Assembly (NCBI RefSeq): GCF_023336505.1
Contig: NZ_JAMAST010000007.1
Span: 1 to 64,000 of the forward strand
Length of the DNA stretch: 64,000 bases
DNA from: Sporolactobacillus mangiferae
GTDB lineage: Bacteria; Bacillota; Bacilli; Bacillales; Sporolactobacillaceae
Direction of reading: 5' to 3'
Positions 27,109-36,319 of this stretch are shown piece after piece. A program made the translations under genes and the position numbers. The notes under the pieces were generated by a model that saw only the letters and a list, made by a program, of their open reading frames with translations, did not search any database and was not told the origin of the DNA. Positions within the stretch are counted from its first letter, which is position 1. Every line of letters begins with the position of its first letter.

Positions 27109-27336
27109 GTGTCAACATCAAGGAAATGGTACGCTCCCTACATCAGCCCACTGGATCCATGTCCACCGCTCAGCCCGATCGCTTATGAAACACCGGCACA
27201 GCTCTACCTTGGTTTTCAACCACAGGGCCTGGAGCAGTTCTCGCCGTTTGATGCACTTGTTCACGGTACCTTGTGGCCGGCGCTGTTCACGCCGTACACC
27301 AATCCGTACCAATCCAAGAAAAGAGGCGAATTTTAA
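27109..27336 (+). CDS. cotJA: Spore coat protein CotJA
   Basis: 75-aa CotJA, a small proline- and tyrosine-rich inner-coat protein; the family pattern YISPLDPCPP, then TPAQLYLGFQPQGLEQFSP is clear. The GTG at 27109 has AGGAGG seven bases upstream and gives the expected N terminus. First gene of the cotJABC operon, expressed in the mother cell in B. subtilis; CotJA is needed for incorporation of CotJC. The trio is inserted on the opposite strand between mecA2 and ypbF. Confidence 0.93.
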   Translation: MSTSRKWYAPYISPLDPCPPLSPIAYETPAQLYLGFQPQGLEQFSPFDALVHGTLWPALFTPYTNPYQSKKRGEF

Positions 27337-27338
27337 TC

Positions 27339-27608
27339 ATGGATGCGCCAGCTCAAGTTCCTGACAGTTATTATTCGGATTTAAAAGCGTTGCAGGCCGT
27401 CGATTTTACACTGGTTGAACTGACTCTGTATCTTGATACACATCCAACAGATTTAGAGGCTCTGAAGCAATTCAATTCGACAGCGAAAAAAAGTGCCGAG
27501 CTTCGTGAAGGTTTTGAAGCACGATACGGCCCGCTCAGACAATTTGGATACAGCCTTTCCGCTTATCCGTGGCAGTGGAAAGATGTGCCATGGCCATGGC
27601 AGGTATGA
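27339..27608 (+). CDS. cotJB: Spore coat protein CotJB
   Basis: 89-aa CotJB coat protein, recognisable from DSYYSDLKALQAVDFTLVEL, LDTHPTDLEALKQFN, and the aromatic C terminus (YPWQWKDVPWPWQ). The ATG lies two bases beyond the cotJA stop, with AGAGGCGA upstream, so the genes are coupled. Function is structural; it acts with CotJA and CotJC in the inner coat. Confidence 0.93.
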   Translation: MDAPAQVPDSYYSDLKALQAVDFTLVELTLYLDTHPTDLEALKQFNSTAKKSAELREGFEARYGPLRQFGYSLSAYPWQWKDVPWPWQV

Positions 27609-27635
27609 TCATAATGACTAAGGAGGCGGACCTTT

Positions 27636-28202
27636 GTGTGGTACTATGAAAAAAAATTGCAGTATCCGGTACGTGTTGGCATCTGTAGCCCGAAACTGGC
27701 GAAATTTCTGATTGAACAATACGGTGGTACTGATGGTGAACTTGCTGCTGCTCTTCGGTATCTGAATCAACGTTATACAATTCCAAGCCGTGTCATTGGT
27801 TTATTAAACGACATCGGGACTGAAGAATTTGCTCATTTGGAAATGATCGCCACAATGGTGTATAAGTTGACCAAGGACGCGACACCAGAGCAGTTAAAGG
27901 AAGCCGGCCTGGGCGACCACTACGTCGATCATGGAAAATCAGTTTACTATCACAATGCTGCCGGTCAAAAGTTTGACATGGGTCTCCAATCAAAAGGCGA
28001 TCCTATTGCCGATTTATATGAAGACATTGCTGCAGAGGAAAAAGCCCGTTCAACTTATCAATGGATCATTAATCTTTCAGATGATCCGCAAATTAATGAC
28101 GCGCTCGGCTTTCTCCGTGAACGTGAAAATGTCCATTCTCAAAGATTCCGCGAAGCAGTCGAGCTGCTTAAAGAAGAGCAAGGTCAAAAAAGAGTCTTTT
28201 AA
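27636..28202 (+). CDS. cotJC: Spore coat manganese catalase-like protein CotJC
   Basis: 188-aa CotJC of the manganese-catalase (ferritin-like) superfamily. Carboxylate and histidine ligands are visible in GTEEFAHLEMIATM and AAEEKARSTYQWI, with a further ERENVHSQRF near the end. It may detoxify peroxide or cross-link coat proteins; the activity of family members is not firmly shown. The GTG start has AGGAGG upstream. It is the last gene of the operon, ending about 100 bases before a terminator. Confidence 0.95.
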   Translation: MWYYEKKLQYPVRVGICSPKLAKFLIEQYGGTDGELAAALRYLNQRYTIPSRVIGLLNDIGTEEFAHLEMIATMVYKLTKDATPEQLKEAGLGDHYVDHGKSVYYHNAAGQKFDMGLQSKGDPIADLYEDIAAEEKARSTYQWIINLSDDPQINDALGFLRERENVHSQRFREAVELLKEEQGQKRVF

Positions 28203-28307
28203 TTCAGGTTTGTTAAAGCGTCACTTTGTGCTTGACCGCAGATCAGTTTATTCATGGACAATCAGCAGAAAAAGTTTAACATCACCAGTTTCACAAAGAA
28301 TAAATTT

Positions 28308-28334
28308 GCGGCTGCTCTTCAACAGCCGTTTTTT
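28308..28334 (+). terminator. Terminator of cotJABC
   Basis: CGGCTG (28309-28314) pairs with CAGCCG (28323-28328) and is followed by six T. It lies before the convergent ypbF gene. Confidence 0.88.
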
Positions 28335-28353
28335 CTCACCACTGACGACATGA

Positions 28354-28812
28354 CTATTTATAAAATAAATTAATATCAAATTCCTTCTTTAATTGATGCA
28401 AAATACGATAATGCTTGGTATCGCCGTTCGCATCCGGTTGTTCTGCCGGCCACAATTCATCGGAACGCTCGATAATTTCTTCCCGCAGCTCGTCATAGTC
28501 GTCTTCGGCATCCTCACGTTCATTGTGGCAATATGAAAAAAATAACAAACCTGCCATACTGAGCGACAGGAGCATCCAGACAACCGGACTGCCAATTAAT
28601 GAACGTAGCTGGTGCATTGAGCCCAGACTTTCGGTATGAAGAAAAAAGATATAAATCAGTGTCGTTCCGGTGAAAAAAATCAGGCCGCTTGCTGATAAAG
28701 CTTCCCTTTTTCTCCACTTCTCCCTTTTTTTCTTTCTTTCAAGCAGTTCAGATAAGATAATCAATGCAGTGCCTGAAATGATTCCATCATCACGATAGTT
28801 TTGAAGCAGCAT
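28354..28812 (-). CDS. ypbF: YpbF, DUF2663 membrane protein
   Basis: 152-aa protein of the YpbF/DUF2663 type. A charged N-terminal part (KKKREKWRKREA) is followed by two transmembrane segments (about 41-57 and 78-94) and a strongly acidic, soluble C terminus (EREDAEDDYDELREEI). Function unknown. The ATG at 28812 is preferred because GGAAGGTG lies eight bases upstream; longer reading frames overlap recQ further. It sits downstream of recQ as in B. subtilis. Confidence 0.78.
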   Translation of the reverse strand: MLLQNYRDDGIISGTALIILSELLERKKKREKWRKREALSASGLIFFTGTTLIYIFFLHTESLGSMHQLRSLIGSPVVWMLLSLSMAGLLFFSYCHNEREDAEDDYDELREEIIERSDELWPAEQPDANGDTKHYRILHQLKKEFDINLFYK

Positions 28813-28867
28813 GTGTCCATCACCTTCCTGATTTATGCATATGAATGCGGAGATGACATTAGGACAA

Positions 28868-30406
28868 TCATTGCGGCTCTTCATCGAAAATCCATGCCAG
28901 TCTTTTTTTCCAGTTCAGTACAGGAAAATACTTATGTTCACTTGTTTCAGGATCAGAGCCAAACACGGACAGATCAATGCCGCATTGGTCACAGCATTGT
29001 TCAGGCTTTGTTCTGAGCTGTTCCTGATAAGTGGATAAGCAAAAGGCCCTCCTGCATTCGTGGGTCTTTAAGTATTTTTCCATTACAGCAAGTTCCTGCA
29101 GCAAAACGGAACGGCGTTTACGGACCAGGACACGAAGATTGTTAGTCATTGACAGATACGTATTCGCAGGCAACCGGGATTGAATCTGTTCAAAGATAAA
29201 TCGCGCTGCCGTGTCTCCTGCGCCGCGTTCTTTTAAATCATTTATAAATTGCTCCTTGCTTTTAACTTTTAAATGGCCCCGATCCAGTTCATTCATAACC
29301 AGTTGAAGAAACCGATCATCTGGAAAGTTACTGTCAATAAAACCTTCCGGATAATGATGATCTTCATTTGTATAATAAAGAACAGCAAGTCCTGGATTGC
29401 CGTCTCTTGCAGCCCGCCCAATTTCTTGAAGATAGGCATTCATTGATCCTGGAAAATGAAAATGCACAACCAGGCGTATATCAGATTTATTAAGTCCCAT
29501 TCCGAACGCGCTTGTACAGCATAACAGTTCAAGCTCCTGATTTAAAAATTGACCTTGGATTTTTCTTCGGTCTTCCGTATCCATTCCTCCATGATAGAAG
29601 GCAATACGCTTCCCTGTCATGCCCCTGATATAGTCCGCCAGTCGCTCGGTCCACTCGCGGCTGGCACAGTAAATAATACCAGGTAAACGAACTTTTTTAA
29701 TTAAATGCACCAGACGGGTCATCTTCTCCTCATCATTTGCCGCATGCCGCACAGCAAGTGCGATATTACTGCGATCAACACTCATAATCGTCTGTCGCGC
29801 CTCTCTAAGTCCCAACAACTCTATAATATCCTGCCGAACACGATGATCTGCGGTAGCTGTAACGGCAAGGCAGGACGGATTGCCAAGTTTCGCGCGAATT
29901 TCAGCAAGATGAAGATAATCAGGACGGAACTCATGTCCCCATTGCGACACACAATGTGCTTCGTCAACAACAAAAAGAGAAATATTCTGTTGCGCCAATT
30001 TTCTGCAAATATAGGGTTGATTCAGCATCTCCGGCGAAATATAAAGAAAGCGTAAGTCACTTAAATGCGATAGAACACGCGCGCGTTCCTCTCTATGCAT
30101 CATGCTGTTCAATGCTCGAACGTGCACTTCTCCGATTGCGCGCAGAGCATGAATCTGATCATCCATGAGCGCCAGAAGTGGCGAAACGATTAAAACAATG
30201 CCGCCCAACACATATCCGGGCAACTGATAGCAAAGCGATTTCCCGCTACCCGTCGGCATCATTGCAAATACATCTTTCCCTGCCAGAACATTACGGATGA
30301 TCTCTTCCTGCCCGTTTCTGAAGGAGCGAAAACCAAATTTTTTCTGGAGCACTTTCTTTGCGCGAATCCATTGATCATTTACAGCGGCCGTCTTTTTCTG
30401 TTTCAA
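28868..30406 (-). CDS. recS: ATP-dependent DNA helicase RecQ family (RecS)
   Basis: 512-aa superfamily 2 helicase. The P-loop MPTGSGKSLCYQLPG (about residue 49), VVDEAHCVSQWGHEFRPDY, TATADHRV, YHGGMD and QEIGRAARDG motifs are in order, followed by a zinc-binding cysteine cluster (CRRAFC then CCDQCG). RecQ helicases unwind D-loops and stalled forks; RecS is the short second paralogue, lacking an HRDC domain. It overlaps ypbB by four bases, as the ypbB-recS pair does in Bacillus. Confidence 0.94.
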   Translation of the reverse strand: MKQKKTAAVNDQWIRAKKVLQKKFGFRSFRNGQEEIIRNVLAGKDVFAMMPTGSGKSLCYQLPGYVLGGIVLIVSPLLALMDDQIHALRAIGEVHVRALNSMMHREERARVLSHLSDLRFLYISPEMLNQPYICRKLAQQNISLFVVDEAHCVSQWGHEFRPDYLHLAEIRAKLGNPSCLAVTATADHRVRQDIIELLGLREARQTIMSVDRSNIALAVRHAANDEEKMTRLVHLIKKVRLPGIIYCASREWTERLADYIRGMTGKRIAFYHGGMDTEDRRKIQGQFLNQELELLCCTSAFGMGLNKSDIRLVVHFHFPGSMNAYLQEIGRAARDGNPGLAVLYYTNEDHHYPEGFIDSNFPDDRFLQLVMNELDRGHLKVKSKEQFINDLKERGAGDTAARFIFEQIQSRLPANTYLSMTNNLRVLVRKRRSVLLQELAVMEKYLKTHECRRAFCLSTYQEQLRTKPEQCCDQCGIDLSVFGSDPETSEHKYFPVLNWKKRLAWIFDEEPQ

Positions 30407-31464
30407 AGTACCACCACCTCGCCTGCATGCTTGGCAAGCACTAATCGGATTTGCAAATAAGAAGCCTTGTCATGAAGCCTTCGCTTAATTTCTTTAAGCT
30501 TTTTCGTGTTGGCCTCTCTTGCGCAATCTAAAATGCTCTGCTCCAATGCATGGTCCATAAAATCAGACAAATCGAATGTTTGATTTTTCAAGACAATTTC
30601 TACCAGATGATCTTCAATTGTGCCTGGCGCAAGCTTTCGATGAACAGCGGCCTCCTGAATACTTAGTCCCGAGCGAAGTAGTTCAAGTGTTTCATGGGCA
30701 GTGGAAGACAGTCCATTTTCCGAACTCGTCCACAAGCTGCGAATGATTGGAAAATCCTGTTCATGCTCTGAAACCCTGTTCATCATTCGTCTCAATGCGG
30801 ATTTAAACAGTATTCTGCATTCAAAAAGATCTTTCTCCGTCTCATTTGCAATCTGTTTCAACGTTAACCCGGACATACGCGCACCAGAAAGCTGAGCTGC
30901 GAGACAATTGGCCTCTGCAACCGGTATGCCCGCCAATAAACAGTACATCTCCTGATACAGCCGCTTCTTTAGTTGCGCACGATTGAGATGGCTGCTTAAC
31001 AGGACATGGCGAACGTATTCAGTCACTGAAGATTGTTTGGTGATTGGTAAAAACGAAGATTGCTGATCATTAAGTGCAGAAACGGTTTGGATCAGCAACT
31101 GCAATCTGAGCCAGAATTGCCCCTCGTGCATGAGATCATTGGTCATATAGAGCGCATCCGGTAAAAGCAGCTGTGCATTCATCTGCTGAAGCTTTTCATT
31201 TCCGCTTGTGGAAAGTACAAACCGTGTCCCGTTCGCATCGATCGGCCGTATCCATCCATTAGCATGGATTTGTCTGATCAACGTCCATATTTCTTGCCGA
31301 TCCACATCTTCACAGGAGTGATAGAGCATATGTAAATGATATAAATAACTGTCCTGAATGCTTTGCGACGTTTTTTTACCCTTCAGCAGATGGTAAATTC
31401 CGGATACAGTGCGTTCTCCATCAAATTGCCATATGATAAATAAAAAGAGCCGTTCGCTGTACAT
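30403..31464 (-). CDS. ypbB: YpbB, helix-turn-helix protein
   Basis: 353-aa soluble protein of the YpbB family. The C-terminal region has a helix-turn-helix resembling the domain at the end of RecQ proteins (TLELLRSGLSIQEAAVHRKLAPGTIEDHLVE). It overlaps the start of recS by four bases, so the two are probably made together and may act as a split RecQ system; this is inference. The start is ATG with AGGAGGCAAGC upstream. The divergent 292-bp gap to fer holds both promoters but no gene. Confidence 0.86.
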   Translation of the reverse strand: MYSERLFLFIIWQFDGERTVSGIYHLLKGKKTSQSIQDSYLYHLHMLYHSCEDVDRQEIWTLIRQIHANGWIRPIDANGTRFVLSTSGNEKLQQMNAQLLLPDALYMTNDLMHEGQFWLRLQLLIQTVSALNDQQSSFLPITKQSSVTEYVRHVLLSSHLNRAQLKKRLYQEMYCLLAGIPVAEANCLAAQLSGARMSGLTLKQIANETEKDLFECRILFKSALRRMMNRVSEHEQDFPIIRSLWTSSENGLSSTAHETLELLRSGLSIQEAAVHRKLAPGTIEDHLVEIVLKNQTFDLSDFMDHALEQSILDCAREANTKKLKEIKRRLHDKASYLQIRLVLAKHAGEVVVL

Positions 31465-31750
31465 CGCAGCTTGCCTCCTTAATAAGGACGGGCGTTCATA
31501 TCGTTCTGTTGTGTATCCATATTTCCTTTTTTAAAGACACTTTCGACAATTATTCCCTACCGCCGGAAAGCATTCTATTGAAATGACCGGCCTGCTTCAT
31601 TAAAATATTATTAGTTATAAGGCTATGTTAAAGATTCTGTTGTGCTTTACAGCAAATGGGCCACTCGCCGCAAAGTCAACAGTAACGTTTAACATGACCT
31701 GATTAGAAAGAGAACACAGTCAGAAACCATTTTTTAATGAGGGGGATTGA

Positions 31751-32011
<261 letters not shown>

Positions 32012-32059
32012 GTCGATCAATAATAATAATAATATAAAGCAACTTTATCACGCTAATGA

Positions 32060-32088
32060 GGAAGGGAAAATGAATCCTTCCCTTTTTT
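32060..32088 (+). terminator. Terminator of fer
   Basis: GGAAGGG (32060-32066) pairs with CCTTCCC (32076-32082), followed by six T. It abuts the stop of convergent resE. Confidence 0.93.
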
Positions 32089-33856
32089 ATTTTCCTGCCG
32101 GATCCTGATTTAACACGAATTGAAAAGCAGTTCCTTCCCCTTTTATACTGTTGGCACTGATTTCGCCACCATGTGCTTCAACAATGTGCTTGGCAATCGC
32201 AAGACCAAGTCCCGTACCCGCTTTTCCCCTTGTTCGCGCTTTATCTGCTTTATAAAAGCGTTCAAATACAAATGGAATGTCTTCTTTTGCGATCCCGACA
32301 CCTGAATCATGAACGGAAACATGGAGCTGTTCATTTTCAAGACGTGCAGTAATGGCGACAAAACCATTTTTCTTTGTATGACGAATGGCATTGTCAATCA
32401 GATTCGTCATCACCTGTTCCACGCGATCAGGATCCATAAAAAAACTTTTCTTCTCAATAGCCTGAAAATCAGGTTGTATTTGAATGCCTGCGTCATTCGC
32501 TACTTTGCTGAATTTCACAAGAATACGTTGGAAAAACGCGTCTAAAGCAACATTTTTTCGATCCAGCTGAAAGTGTCCCGTCTCCATTTTCGCCAGATCC
32601 AGCAGTTCATTGACCAGACGCCCCATCCGTTTGGATTCATCCAGAATGATCTGTGCCATTTCCTTCTTTTCCTGTGTATTTTCCGCAACATCGTCAATGA
32701 TGGCTTCGCTGTATCCTTGCATCATTGCAATTGGTGTCCTCAGTTCGTGGCTGACATTGGCAACAAAACTTTTAATCATTTGATCATTATGACGTTCTTC
32801 AGTCATATCACGTAAAACGGCAACCGCTCCTCTAATCTTTTCCTTGTCATAGAGAGGCTTCATGATCACAACCCATATACGTCCCTGGACACTCATCTCG
32901 CGAACGGTTTGAACACGCATATCTGCAACTTCTGCAAACAGCTGCTTTAGCGGTTCCGGAGTCAGCCGCTCTTGCGTAGGCGCGTCATATTCAAAACGCC
33001 ATGAATAAATAAAGTGATCCGCGGGTGGATTGCTGGCCACGATCCGCCCATGATTATCGATCATGAGTACACCATCAGCCATATTTTGCAAAATCCCAGC
33101 TAACTGCTCTTTTTCCTGGTTCAGTGCATTCATGTTTTGCTTCAGCTTTTGTCTCATATCATTAAACGCATTCGCGAGGTCGCCCATCTCATCATGCGTA
33201 ATTACGGGAACGGTCATATCAAAATTGCCAAGCGCTACCTGAAGTGCTGCTGTTCTCATTTTACGCAGCGGTGCACTGATTCTCGTCGATAAAAAAAAGG
33301 CGAAAAAAGTTGTCAGTAAAATAGAAAAGCTGGCACATACAAGAATCAGTTTTTTTGACTGATCAATTGCATTCTGAGCGATTTGCACAGGTTGAATAAT
33401 GTATACCGCACCGCTCGAATCATTAACACCATGGACAGGTATCCCAACAATAATGAATCTCTTGTTTTGCAGTAAGCTGATTCTACTCACTTTCCGCTGC
33501 TGGCTGAGGGCATCTTTTAACTCAGTGTCCTGTTCAAAAAAATGTCGTGACAGATCGGGTGCTGAACTTCCCTTTGGGCCGCTTAGCACCTGATTATTTA
33601 AAATTACGGTATAACTGGCATTATATACATCTGTGATATCGCTGATTGACCTGAGTTTCGCAGTAAACGTTTGTCCGTCTTCATGTTCAAGCATTGCAGC
33701 CGACTTTACACCGATGCGCATCATTTGTCGTTCGGCCTGCTGAATATTGCTATTCTCAAAAAATTGCATTAAAAAAAGGGTCAGAAACAGCAGAACAACC
33801 GTAACAATACCAATGATTGTTGCCCAGAGTTTTCCAATAATACTTCGCCAGATCAT
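32087..33856 (-). CDS. resE: Sensor histidine kinase ResE
   Basis: 589-aa membrane histidine kinase. Transmembrane segments near 13-33 and 168-190 flank an extracytoplasmic sensor region; HAMP (about 190-243), PAS (about 250-355), HisKA with His370 in VANVSHELRTP, and the HATPase domain (NLIDNAIRH, DSGVGIAKED, GTGLGLAI) follow. ResE responds to oxygen limitation and nitric oxide in B. subtilis and phosphorylates ResD. It overlaps resD by four bases. The resABC cytochrome c maturation genes that usually precede resDE are absent here. Confidence 0.92.
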   Translation of the reverse strand: MIWRSIIGKLWATIIGIVTVVLLFLTLFLMQFFENSNIQQAERQMMRIGVKSAAMLEHEDGQTFTAKLRSISDITDVYNASYTVILNNQVLSGPKGSSAPDLSRHFFEQDTELKDALSQQRKVSRISLLQNKRFIIVGIPVHGVNDSSGAVYIIQPVQIAQNAIDQSKKLILVCASFSILLTTFFAFFLSTRISAPLRKMRTAALQVALGNFDMTVPVITHDEMGDLANAFNDMRQKLKQNMNALNQEKEQLAGILQNMADGVLMIDNHGRIVASNPPADHFIYSWRFEYDAPTQERLTPEPLKQLFAEVADMRVQTVREMSVQGRIWVVIMKPLYDKEKIRGAVAVLRDMTEERHNDQMIKSFVANVSHELRTPIAMMQGYSEAIIDDVAENTQEKKEMAQIILDESKRMGRLVNELLDLAKMETGHFQLDRKNVALDAFFQRILVKFSKVANDAGIQIQPDFQAIEKKSFFMDPDRVEQVMTNLIDNAIRHTKKNGFVAITARLENEQLHVSVHDSGVGIAKEDIPFVFERFYKADKARTRGKAGTGLGLAIAKHIVEAHGGEISANSIKGEGTAFQFVLNQDPAGK

Positions 33857-34575
33857 TGCGCAGAATCTACCTCAATTTTATAACCGACACCCCAAACCGT
33901 GACAATCATCTCCGCCGCAGCTTCTGAAACCTTATTTAGCTTTTCTCGCAGACGTTTCACGTGTGTGTCGACCGTGCGCAGATCCCCGAAAAATTCATAG
34001 TTCCAAACGTCTTTCAGCAGCTGCTCTCTTGAAAAAACCTTATCCGGGTTTTGCGCCAGATAATAAAGCAGTTCATATTCCTTTGGTGTCAAATTCACTT
34101 CCTGCTGATCAACACGGACACGGTGCGCATCATGGTCGATCATCAGATGGGGAAACACAATGACATTTTTCGCCGTAGTTTCCGTCTCCAGAAATTTGGT
34201 GGTTGACGAGCGGCGCAAAAGTGCTTTGACACGCAACACTACTTCACGGGGACTGAACGGTTTCACGATGTAATCATCCGTGCCGACTTCAAACCCCTGC
34301 ACTCTGTTTGACTCTTCTCCCTTCGCCGTGAGCATTATCACCGGCGTTGCTTTCGTTTCGCGCAGTTTCGCGCAGACTTCTTCACCGCTCATCCCCGGCA
34401 ACATCAGATCAAGAAGAATTAAGTCATAATCTTTATCAAGTGCCATCTGAAGCGCCTTTTCACCGTCTCCGGCCTCGTGGATGATATAATTCTCACGTTC
34501 TAAATACATTTTCAGCAGGTTGCGAATTCTCTCTTCATCATCCACAACCAGTATCGCCGCTTTCTTCTCTTCCAT
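33853..34575 (-). CDS. resD: Response regulator ResD
   Basis: 240-aa OmpR/PhoB-type regulator. The receiver has VVDDEE, phosphorylatable Asp56 in LILLDLMLPG, MLTAKGEE and VKPF; the C-terminal winged helix (about 140-238) has NLTPKEYELLYYLAQNP and VDTHVKRLREKLN. ResD controls anaerobic and respiratory genes in Bacillus. The ATG at 34575 has GGGAGG six bases upstream. It is the first gene of a resD-resE operon preceded by a 385-bp gap. Confidence 0.93.
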   Translation of the reverse strand: MEEKKAAILVVDDEERIRNLLKMYLERENYIIHEAGDGEKALQMALDKDYDLILLDLMLPGMSGEEVCAKLRETKATPVIMLTAKGEESNRVQGFEVGTDDYIVKPFSPREVVLRVKALLRRSSTTKFLETETTAKNVIVFPHLMIDHDAHRVRVDQQEVNLTPKEYELLYYLAQNPDKVFSREQLLKDVWNYEFFGDLRTVDTHVKRLREKLNKVSEAAAEMIVTVWGVGYKIEVDSAQ

Positions 34576-34960
34576 CCAGATCCTCCCTTTTCCGACAAAT
34601 CCGTCACGCACTTTATCAATGGCACTGTGAAACATCACTGTCGCTCTTTAAGCAGAAATGCAAAGTGAATACTCGTTTTCACACCTGAATTCGGCAACTG
34701 TTTCATTGCTCAGCAAGCAGAGCAGTCTGCGCTTTTCACGCTGGTGCCAGTCTGCAATGAGAAACACCGAATTCGTTAACAGAGCCTTATCAATAATGAT
34801 CGTTGACCATTCATGCAACTCGGCTGTTCCGGATTACATAAACCGTGCGATTACCTTTGTATCTTTCTATCAAGCCTTTACAAAAGTCGACAACATTTGT
34901 ATATGTGTCAAACCTATGTCTTATTTTAAACAATTTCTTTAAAAAATACAGTAGTAATAT
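34576..34960. other. Intergenic region resD-rluB with long inverted repeat
   Basis: 385 bases between rluB (ending at 34961) and resD. It contains an imperfect inverted repeat whose outer arms, GAATTCGG (34687-34694) and CCGAATTC (34767-34774), extend inward through TTTC/ATTGC and GCAAT/GAGAAAC with small gaps. The remainder, towards rluB, is AT-rich and no promoter was resolved. No gene is credible. Confidence 0.5.
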
Positions 34961-35683
34961 TTATGAATGACGAATCTCGTGCATCAGTGTTTTAATTTCG
35001 TGCGGTTTTAATGCACGGCTTTCTCCTGGATGTAAGCCGCTTAGTCCCAGAAACCCATACCGTTCTCGTTTCAATTTTCGCACATGAAGATGCAATGCGG
35101 AAAACATTCGGCGAATTTGCCGATTCCTCCCCTCATGTATCACCAACTGTACCGATGCCGTTCCCTTTTCTTTATCCGAGGCAAGCAGTTGGACCCGTGC
35201 CTGCGCAGTCAATCCATCATCTAAATGAATCCCTGCTGCAAGCCTGCGCAGCTGATCATGAGTAGGAATTGGATGGACTGTTGCTATGTATGTCTTATCA
35301 AACGCGAAGCTTGGGTGCATTAGCCGATTGGCCAGTTCTCCATCATTAGTCATCAGCAATGCGCCAGATGTGTCATAATCCAATCGTCCGACAGGAAAAA
35401 TACGTTCGGGAACATGTTTAAAAAAATCGATAACAGTCGTTCGATTACGATCGTCCTTCACGCTCGTAATGACGCCGGTCGGTTTATAAAAAAGATAGTA
35501 AACGGGTTTTTCCTTGTCAACGGGGACACCGTTTACCGTAACCTGATCATTTGCAGAGACCTGAGTGCCAAGTCTTGTAATCGTTTTCCCGTTAACCTGT
35601 ACTTTTCCTTCCATAATCAATTGCTCCGCTTTCCGACGAGAAGCGATGCCTGCCTGAGCAATGACTTTCTGTAATCGTTGCAT
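34961..35683 (-). CDS. rluB: 23S rRNA pseudouridine synthase RluB
   Basis: 240-aa RsuA/RluB-type pseudouridine synthase, modifying U2605 (E. coli numbering) of 23S rRNA. An N-terminal S4 RNA-binding domain (LQKVIAQAGIASRRKAEQLI, about 3-50) is followed by the catalytic domain with Asp in GRLDYDTSGALL near residue 103 and the C-terminal HEGRNRQIRRMFSAL. The start ATG has GAGGTG upstream. It follows spmB as in B. subtilis. Confidence 0.95.
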   Translation of the reverse strand: MQRLQKVIAQAGIASRRKAEQLIMEGKVQVNGKTITRLGTQVSANDQVTVNGVPVDKEKPVYYLFYKPTGVITSVKDDRNRTTVIDFFKHVPERIFPVGRLDYDTSGALLMTNDGELANRLMHPSFAFDKTYIATVHPIPTHDQLRRLAAGIHLDDGLTAQARVQLLASDKEKGTASVQLVIHEGRNRQIRRMFSALHLHVRKLKRERYGFLGLSGLHPGESRALKPHEIKTLMHEIRHS

Positions 35684-35788
35684 CCTTTCACCTCAGGAAA
35701 TATCATAACGCGCTGCATTTGTTTTCTCAAGTTTCATTATATATTCATAGTTCCCATTCATTATTCGACCTTAAAAATTTTGCCGGGA

Positions 35789-36319
35789 TCAGCCAAATGC
35801 AATGGTTACAATCCACAGTGCACAGAAAATGCCGACCAGATCGGCAAGCAGGCCGACTTTGAGAGCATCACCAATGTGATGAATGCCAACCGCTCCAAAA
35901 TATACAGTGATCACATAAAATGTCGTATCTGTACTCCCCTGCATCACTGAGGCAAGTCGGCCAATAAACGAATCTGGATGATAATTTCCAAGGAGGTCGG
36001 CAAGCAAGCCTAATGCCCCCGTTCCGGACAGTGGACGCATAAGTGCCAAAGGGAGCACTTGTGGAGGCATACCGATTGCTGCTAATAGTGGGCGGAGGAG
36101 ATCGGTGAGTGCATTCATCGCGCCGGATGCACGAAAGACACTGATAGCAACGAGCATACCTACTAAAAAAGGCATTACTGAGACTGCGAGAGAAAAGCCC
36201 TCCTTGCCACCTTCAACAAAAGCATCGTAAGCGGGCACCTTTTTTAAGGTGCCATACAACAGAATAATGACGATTAAACACGGGACGATCCAGTTTGAAA
36301 GCGCTGTGATCAGACTCAT
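35789..36319 (-). CDS. spmB: Spore maturation protein SpmB
   Basis: 176-aa integral membrane protein of the nucleoside-recognition/Gate family with about four transmembrane segments. With SpmA it helps dehydration of the spore core in B. subtilis; the transported species is unknown. The motif RPLSGTGALGLLADLLGNYHPDSFIG is characteristic. Its start overlaps the spmA stop by one base, giving a coupled dacB-spmA-spmB operon. Confidence 0.94.
   Translation of the reverse strand: MSLITALSNWIVPCLIVIILLYGTLKKVPAYDAFVEGGKEGFSLAVSVMPFLVGMLVAISVFRASGAMNALTDLLRPLLAAIGMPPQVLPLALMRPLSGTGALGLLADLLGNYHPDSFIGRLASVMQGSTDTTFYVITVYFGAVGIHHIGDALKVGLLADLVGIFCALWIVTIAFG

Noticed and set aside
32018-32036. AATAATAAT microsatellite after fer
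   Set aside because: Very short run of five or so units in AT-rich intergenic DNA; no sign of phase-variable function.
34658-34942. A 94-codon frame between resD and rluB
   Set aside because: It runs through the inverted repeat, has no ribosome site and no recognisable sequence.
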